This document shows positions 25,401 through 26,192 of a stretch of 26,192 bases of DNA, piece by piece (position 1 is the first letter of the stretch; each line of letters starts with the position of its first letter). Under the pieces are notes generated by a model. The model searched no databases. It saw only the letters and a program-made list of their open reading frames with translations, and was not told where the DNA came from. Position numbers and translations under genes: made by a program. This stretch comes from CAYWXV01 sp964462535 (GTDB lineage Bacteria; Bacteroidota; Ignavibacteria; OLB7), in NCBI GenBank assembly GCA_964462535.1, contig CAYWXV010000036.1, positions 1 through 26,192 on the forward strand, written 5' to 3'.

Positions 25401-26093
25401 CCCATCGCGGGGATGTACGACGATTCGCGAGAACGCGAAAACACCCGTCAGCCCGGTCACCTTCCAGCTCTCTCCGCCGTCGGTACTCTTGAACATTCCG
25501 GCGCCATCGTACGTGTCAAGATTGAACGCGGGCTCACCGGTGCCCACGTAGACAACATCGGGGTTGTTCGGATCGACGGCAATCGCGCCAACCGTGATGG
25601 CGTTCTCATAGTCCATTACCGGTCTCCACGAGTCCCCCCTGTTTGTCGACTTCCAGACGCCACCAGCCGCGGCGCCTGCCCAGAGCGTCTTCCCATCGGT
25701 TGGGTGAACTGCGATTGCTGTGATGCGACCGGACAGGTCGTACGGTCCTATCGGACGCCAGACGGCCTGACTCTGCAACGCCCCCGACCGCAGCTTCCCC
25801 CGCTTCGCAACCCAGTCGAGAGCCTGCAACCTGAGGTCCCCCGGTATCCTGCCGAACGGCCACGCCCTCATATCATGAAAGTACTCTTCACGACCCCGCA
25901 TCGATCCCTCTCCTTCGTCATGCTCCTGTCCAGACGTGGTCAACACGCAGGCAACGAGTAGCATGGGGAACATCCACCATGCGCCGGTGAAAGCGTTGAC
26001 CGATATCGGTAAGCATTGAATGAATGACGCGATGGTGGTCGCGAGCGAGACGTGGGTGAAAGGGCGGGGTACACCGTGCGATGAGTGTGACAT
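22482..26093 (-). CDS. 1203-aa Asp-box (sortilin/GH74-like) beta-propeller protein with T9SS sorting domain
   Basis: Start ATG at 26093 is preceded by GGAG at 6-nt spacing; an alternative ATG at 25973 would place the hydrophobic stretch MFPMLLVACVL at the very N-terminus. After WRPIGPYDLSGRITAIAVHP the protein has about ten Asp-box motifs of the form S.DGG.TW (for example GMFKSTDGGESW, GFYRSTDAGRTW, PYRTTDGGASW, IYRTTDGGLTW), filling a propeller region of roughly residues 105-765. A Ser/Thr Ig-like domain (TPTGGEQWHGGTRQRISW) follows, then a second propeller-like part (about 850-1110), then a T9SS domain (VRANPNPFSSVVELTV ... LPSGMYRCVVMF). No glycosidase catalytic residues can be assigned, so binding is as likely as catalysis. 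It appears to be transcribed alone. Confidence 0.88.
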   Translation of the reverse strand: MSHSSHGVPRPFTHVSLATTIASFIQCLPISVNAFTGAWWMFPMLLVACVLTTSGQEHDEGEGSMRGREEYFHDMRAWPFGRIPGDLRLQALDWVAKRGKLRSGALQSQAVWRPIGPYDLSGRITAIAVHPTDGKTLWAGAAAGGVWKSTNRGDSWRPVMDYENAITVGAIAVDPNNPDVVYVGTGEPAFNLDTYDGAGMFKSTDGGESWKVTGLTGVFAFSRIVVHPRDGNIIFASTIHNNAGFYRSTDAGRTWERILTEDITDITINPVNPSELWVGGGGAGVMRSQDGGRSFVPTANGLVTGDSGIGRVSLQVAPSNPSILYALMCVHTYSLDGAEHITKICRTSNGGLTWQTLFLNSPNFLNNPGFPQGEYNNTLAIRPDDENVVVAGGVWPYRTTDGGASWTLIGSGVHPDYHAFVFDPTDPNRLYAGNDGGVYRSDQGGSSFLRKTSGLAITQYYGMAIDQSVDDVTYGGTQDNGTVTTEAKTYDYSDPGFIYQSDGFQCIVDPLDPTVLYHEIFYGNILRTIIPSRQTSDLNGGLDLSEQASWSAPLLIDPGDQRTLFTGRKRVYRMKPGDYWRAISDTVAGTMTAIGVSPLDSRVIYAGSSRATVRATTDGGDTWREAASGLPGRSVTDIVASTRDTLTAWIAFSGFYNQHIYRTTDGGLTWVSLGTTFPDIPVNTLVVDPLNERKIYAGTDIGVLASSDGGSTWYDFGNGLPRVVVSDMEIHRSRRLLRVATHGRSMWEIDLGDTVVTPIITTPTGGEQWHGGTRQRISWNGVDGDAVLEYSLDDGSTWSMIDGRVSGGYYDWSVPDTTVIAARIRLRVLSDSTIAPTSRSFTVMSRRPGQVVAYDSKQTQLWGLTHDGTYLWASSVYGARFLLKIDPATLATLEKIPLTFDTAYRNFNGLAWDPVRGTFFLCDVTHTDPDGNGQAWILELDRDGTLLRALPSPAGYPTGIVWLPDSNRASGILVVSDLAGEQKFFVMDPLDGSTIRSYAPSRALFLGPAGLAPGPEPGTFWQIMDDFSFDYGPRGSAALLMRLDDPQVICSADLHYTFDSTLFFPPYSWGKVSIAGAAYNPADPYLYLVNFDGTVMRSIACEPAPPASVSTGVGSADAATVRANPNPFSSVVELTVELAQQREGIIAVYDVDGREVRAVASGNIAAGVTTYHIDAGDLPSGMYRCVVMFADGERRSVPIVCVR

Positions 26094-26192
26094 AGCCTGC
26101 TCCGTGGTTCTATCTCGATGGTCAGGACCCCAACTTATTACATGCGGAATTCATAGGAGCCCTCTTGACGATTCGTCGGTATCTTCATGGGG

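Noticed and set aside
26130..26137. TAAGTTGG as a -7 box for the 1203-aa gene
   Set aside because: It fits the -7 pattern with one mismatch, but no TTG lies 19-21 nt upstream, so I did not call a promoter.

Overview
The window looks like chromosomal DNA from a member of the Bacteroidota/Chlorobiota/Ignavibacteriota (FCB) group. Six of the eleven proteins other than the two cyanophycin enzymes and the cytosolic housekeeping-type enzymes end in a domain of about 80 residues of the kind used as a type IX secretion (T9SS) C-terminal sorting signal: an xxPNPxxG entry, two to three beta strands, an 'L.xGxY' turn and a short basic or hydrophobic tail. The moderately high GC content and the domain mix (SBBP, Asp-box propellers, Ig repeats with cysteine pairs) remind me of lineages such as Kapabacteria, but that placement is inference. 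No T9SS machinery, tRNA, rRNA, CRISPR array, transposase or prophage gene is visible.

Layout, left to right. Positions 1-157 are non-coding, with a degenerate 40-bp repeat and a strong G-quadruplex-type motif on the minus strand just after the cphA stop. Positions 158-3813 (minus) hold a cyanophycin operon, cphB (degradation) then cphA (synthesis), for a nitrogen and carbon storage polymer. Positions 4112-5785 (plus) encode a secreted SBBP-repeat propeller with a T9SS signal, followed by about 420 bp of non-coding DNA containing a good intrinsic terminator. Positions 6205-11225 (minus) hold a two-gene unit: a large T9SS surface protein with five Ig-like repeats, and an outer-membrane beta-barrel protein with two OmpA-like domains. 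A 145-bp MITE/REP-like repeat lies at 11271-11415. Positions 11581-16149 (minus) encode a secreted deiodinase/redoxin-like T9SS protein and a subtilisin-family T9SS protease. Positions 16378-17857 (plus) hold a translationally coupled redox pair, a membrane di-haem cytochrome b and a Tat-exported molybdopterin oxidoreductase, behind a perfect FNR/CRP-type palindrome. Positions 17862-22217 (minus) hold an M20 amidohydrolase, a MuiA/DUF4139 protein and a T9SS cyclophilin. Positions 22482-26093 (minus) encode a 1203-aa Asp-box (sortilin/GH74-like) propeller T9SS protein.

Functionally the window combines an intracellular storage module (cphBA), a periplasmic/membrane redox module, and a broad set of cell-surface or secreted proteins (protease, foldase, redoxin, adhesin-like and propeller proteins) that would share one export route. 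The most unusual items are the deiodinase-like and cyclophilin domains fused to T9SS signals, the OmpA-like tandem in which one copy has lost its peptidoglycan-binding Asp, a G9 tract early in a surface-protein gene (possible phase variation), the FNR-like palindrome 9 bp before the cytochrome start, and the G4 motif just after cphA. I see no clear candidate for a wholly new multi-gene defence or biosynthetic system. All family assignments come from reading motifs; no database search was run.
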